Source: Gammaproteobacteria bacterium
Lineage (GTDB): Bacteria; Pseudomonadota; Gammaproteobacteria; BMS3Bbin11
Assembly (NCBI GenBank): GCA_030597275.1
Contig: JAUVSB010000008.1
Coordinates: 1-14,872, forward strand
DNA length: 14,872 bases
Direction: 5' to 3'
This document shows positions 13,195 to 14,872 of this stretch, piece after piece. A program made the position numbers and the translations under genes. Below the pieces are notes generated by a model. That model did not search any database. It was given only the letters and a program-made list of their open reading frames with translations, and was not told where the DNA came from. Each line of letters starts with the position of its first letter. Position 1 is the stretch's first letter.

Positions 13195-14872
13195 ATGTCC
13201 TCATCACAGCGCCAAATCCTGGTCACCAGTGCCCTGCCTTATGCCAACGGCCCTATCCATCTCGGTCACCTGGTTGAATATTTGCAGACCGATATCTGGG
13301 TGCGATTTCAGAAGATGCGGGGACATGAATGCATCTATGTTTGTGCCAGCGATGCCCACGGTACGCCGATTATGCTGCACGCCCAGTCTGAAGATATTTC
13401 ACCGGAAGAACTCATCAATAGAGTGCATAAAGAACATGATCAGGACTTTGCTGACTTCCAGATCGAATTTGATAATTTTTATACCACGCATTCTGATGAA
13501 AACCGTGAATTGTCGTCTGTCATCTATAACAGACTGAAAGATTCTGGTCACATTGAAAGGCGTACCATCACCCAGGCCTATGACCCGGAAAAAGAAATGT
13601 TCCTGCCGGATCGTTTTATCAAGGGTGATTGTCCACGTTGCGGGGCTAAGGACCAGTATGGCGATAACTGCGAAGTCTGTGGCGCAACCTATTCACCGAC
13701 TGAACTGAAAAATGCCGTGTCCGCTGTCTCGGGTGCGACACCAATAGAGAAAGAATCCGAGCACCTGTTTTTCAAACTTTCAGACTTCAGCGATATGCTA
13801 AAAGGCTGGATTCATGCCGGTCACCTGCAGGAATCTGTTGCCAACAAACTTGATGAATGGCTGGAACAGGGACTGCAAGACTGGGATATCTCACGTGATA
13901 CCCCTTATTTCGGTTTTGAAATCCCGGATGCCCCCGGTAAGTATTTTTATGTCTGGCTCGATGCCCCGATAGGTTACATGGCCAGCTTCAAAAACCTGTG
14001 TGATAGAACAGATCTCGATTTCGATCATTTCTGGAAATCAGATTCCAGCACCGAGCTTTACCATTTCATTGGCAAGGATATTACTAACTTCCATTGCCTG
14101 TTCTGGCCTGCCATGCTGGACGGCTCGGGTTACCGCAAACCCACAAATGTTTTCGTACATGGCTTTCTTACCGTCAACGGTAACAAGATGTCGAAATCAC
14201 GCGGTACCTTCATCATGGCTCGCACTTATCTGAATCATCTCAATCCTGAGTATTTGCGCTACTACTATGCGGCCAAACTGGGTGCCGGTGTTGACGATAT
14301 CGATTTGAACCTGGAAGACTTTCAGGCACGGGTTAATTCCGACCTGGTTGGCAAGGTGGTGAATATCGCCAGCCGTTGCGCCGGTTTTATCAGCAAAAGA
14401 TTCTCCGGTGAACTGTCCGCAGAAATTCACCGGCCTGAGTTATTGAAACAGTTCAGTGAAGCCAGCGACAGTATTGCAGCACTTTATGAAGCACGGGAGT
14501 TTAGCCGAGCTATCCGTGAAATCATGGCGCTGGCAGATCTTGCCAATCAATATATTGATGAGAACAAACCCTGGGTGCTGGCAAAAGAAGAAGGTCGCGA
14601 GCAGGAAGTTCAGGACGTCTGCAGCATGGGACTCAACCTGTTCCGCATACTTATCATCTACCTGAAACCCGTGTTGCCTGCGATGGCCGCCTCAGCAGAA
14701 GACTTTCTCAATGTCTCACCATTAAACTGGCAGGATGCTGAGTTGTCACTGACATCACATAGCATCAACCGTTTTAAACCCTTGATGACTCGTATCGAGA
14801 GCTCTGCCATAGAAGCAATACTTGAAGAATCCACATCCACCCTCAAAACAGACAATAAAATAGAAGAAGAAA
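13195..14872 (+). CDS. metG: Methionyl-tRNA synthetase, partial (runs off the right edge)
   Basis: The frame is open from the ATG at 13195 to the edge, giving 559 codons; E. coli MetG has 677, so the C-terminus is cut off. It charges tRNA-Met with methionine for initiation and elongation. The class-I signatures are present: PYANGPIHLGHL with HLGH at 22-25, and KMSKS at 331-335. The zinc knuckle has all four cysteines (Cys146, Cys149, Cys159, Cys162), as in the E. coli type. An anticodon-binding helical domain follows, with a conserved ENKPW near residue 459. The last visible residues are a charged Glu/Lys-rich linker, after which a C-terminal tRNA-binding (Trbp111-like) domain would be expected in the full-length form. 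No strong Shine-Dalgarno is seen. Confidence 0.97.
   Translation, partial: MSSSQRQILVTSALPYANGPIHLGHLVEYLQTDIWVRFQKMRGHECIYVCASDAHGTPIMLHAQSEDISPEELINRVHKEHDQDFADFQIEFDNFYTTHSDENRELSSVIYNRLKDSGHIERRTITQAYDPEKEMFLPDRFIKGDCPRCGAKDQYGDNCEVCGATYSPTELKNAVSAVSGATPIEKESEHLFFKLSDFSDMLKGWIHAGHLQESVANKLDEWLEQGLQDWDISRDTPYFGFEIPDAPGKYFYVWLDAPIGYMASFKNLCDRTDLDFDHFWKSDSSTELYHFIGKDITNFHCLFWPAMLDGSGYRKPTNVFVHGFLTVNGNKMSKSRGTFIMARTYLNHLNPEYLRYYYAAKLGAGVDDIDLNLEDFQARVNSDLVGKVVNIASRCAGFISKRFSGELSAEIHRPELLKQFSEASDSIAALYEAREFSRAIREIMALADLANQYIDENKPWVLAKEEGREQEVQDVCSMGLNLFRILIIYLKPVLPAMAASAEDFLNVSPLNWQDAELSLTSHSINRFKPLMTRIESSAIEAILEESTSTLKTDNKIEEE

Overview
The window looks like ordinary chromosome from a gammaproteobacterium of moderate G+C content. 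Most proteins closely resemble the E. coli or Pseudomonas versions in length and motifs (YciO, TrhP/YegQ, AroC, ApbC/Mrp, YqaA, MetG). The block metG - apbC - dcd is a gene order I recall from Pseudomonas-type genomes. The species cannot be named from the sequence alone. No phage, insertion sequence, CRISPR array, tRNA or rRNA was seen, and no stretch over 300 bases lacks a gene.

Layout. 1-1267: a site-2-protease-like membrane peptidase (cut by the left edge) and yciO, both on the minus strand, separated by a 7-bp-unit palindromic repeat. 1382-1947: yciI and bolA on the plus strand, overlapping by 4 bp. 2036-5812: a minus-strand two-gene unit made of a periplasmic ABC-type substrate-binding protein followed directly by a CHASE-PAS-GGDEF-EAL cyclic-di-GMP enzyme. 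5930-6868: a plus-strand AcuC/histone-deacetylase-family gene, convergent with the next block. 6952-11221: a minus-strand block read as dcd, aroC, an MFS transporter and trhP. 11333-12424: apbC on the minus strand, closed by a textbook intrinsic terminator. 12595-13026: yqaA on the plus strand. 13195 to the right edge: the first 559 codons of metG.

How the genes relate. Several act on translation or tRNA (metG, trhP, the TsaC-like protein YciO). aroC makes chorismate, the precursor of the prephenate that TrhP is reported to need for wobble-uridine hydroxylation, and both lie on the same strand. bolA and apbC both belong to families tied to iron-sulfur cluster handling. The binding-protein/GGDEF-EAL pair has the form of a ligand-sensing c-di-GMP module and not of a transporter, because there is no permease or ATPase.

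The most unusual structures are three intergenic palindromes built from 7-bp units (about 581-637, 6871-6943 and 13041-13110). Two share the same units; the third uses an unrelated heptamer but the same architecture. All three start within about 15 bp downstream of a stop codon. They are the best candidates here for something poorly described. No enzyme that might create them is encoded in the window.
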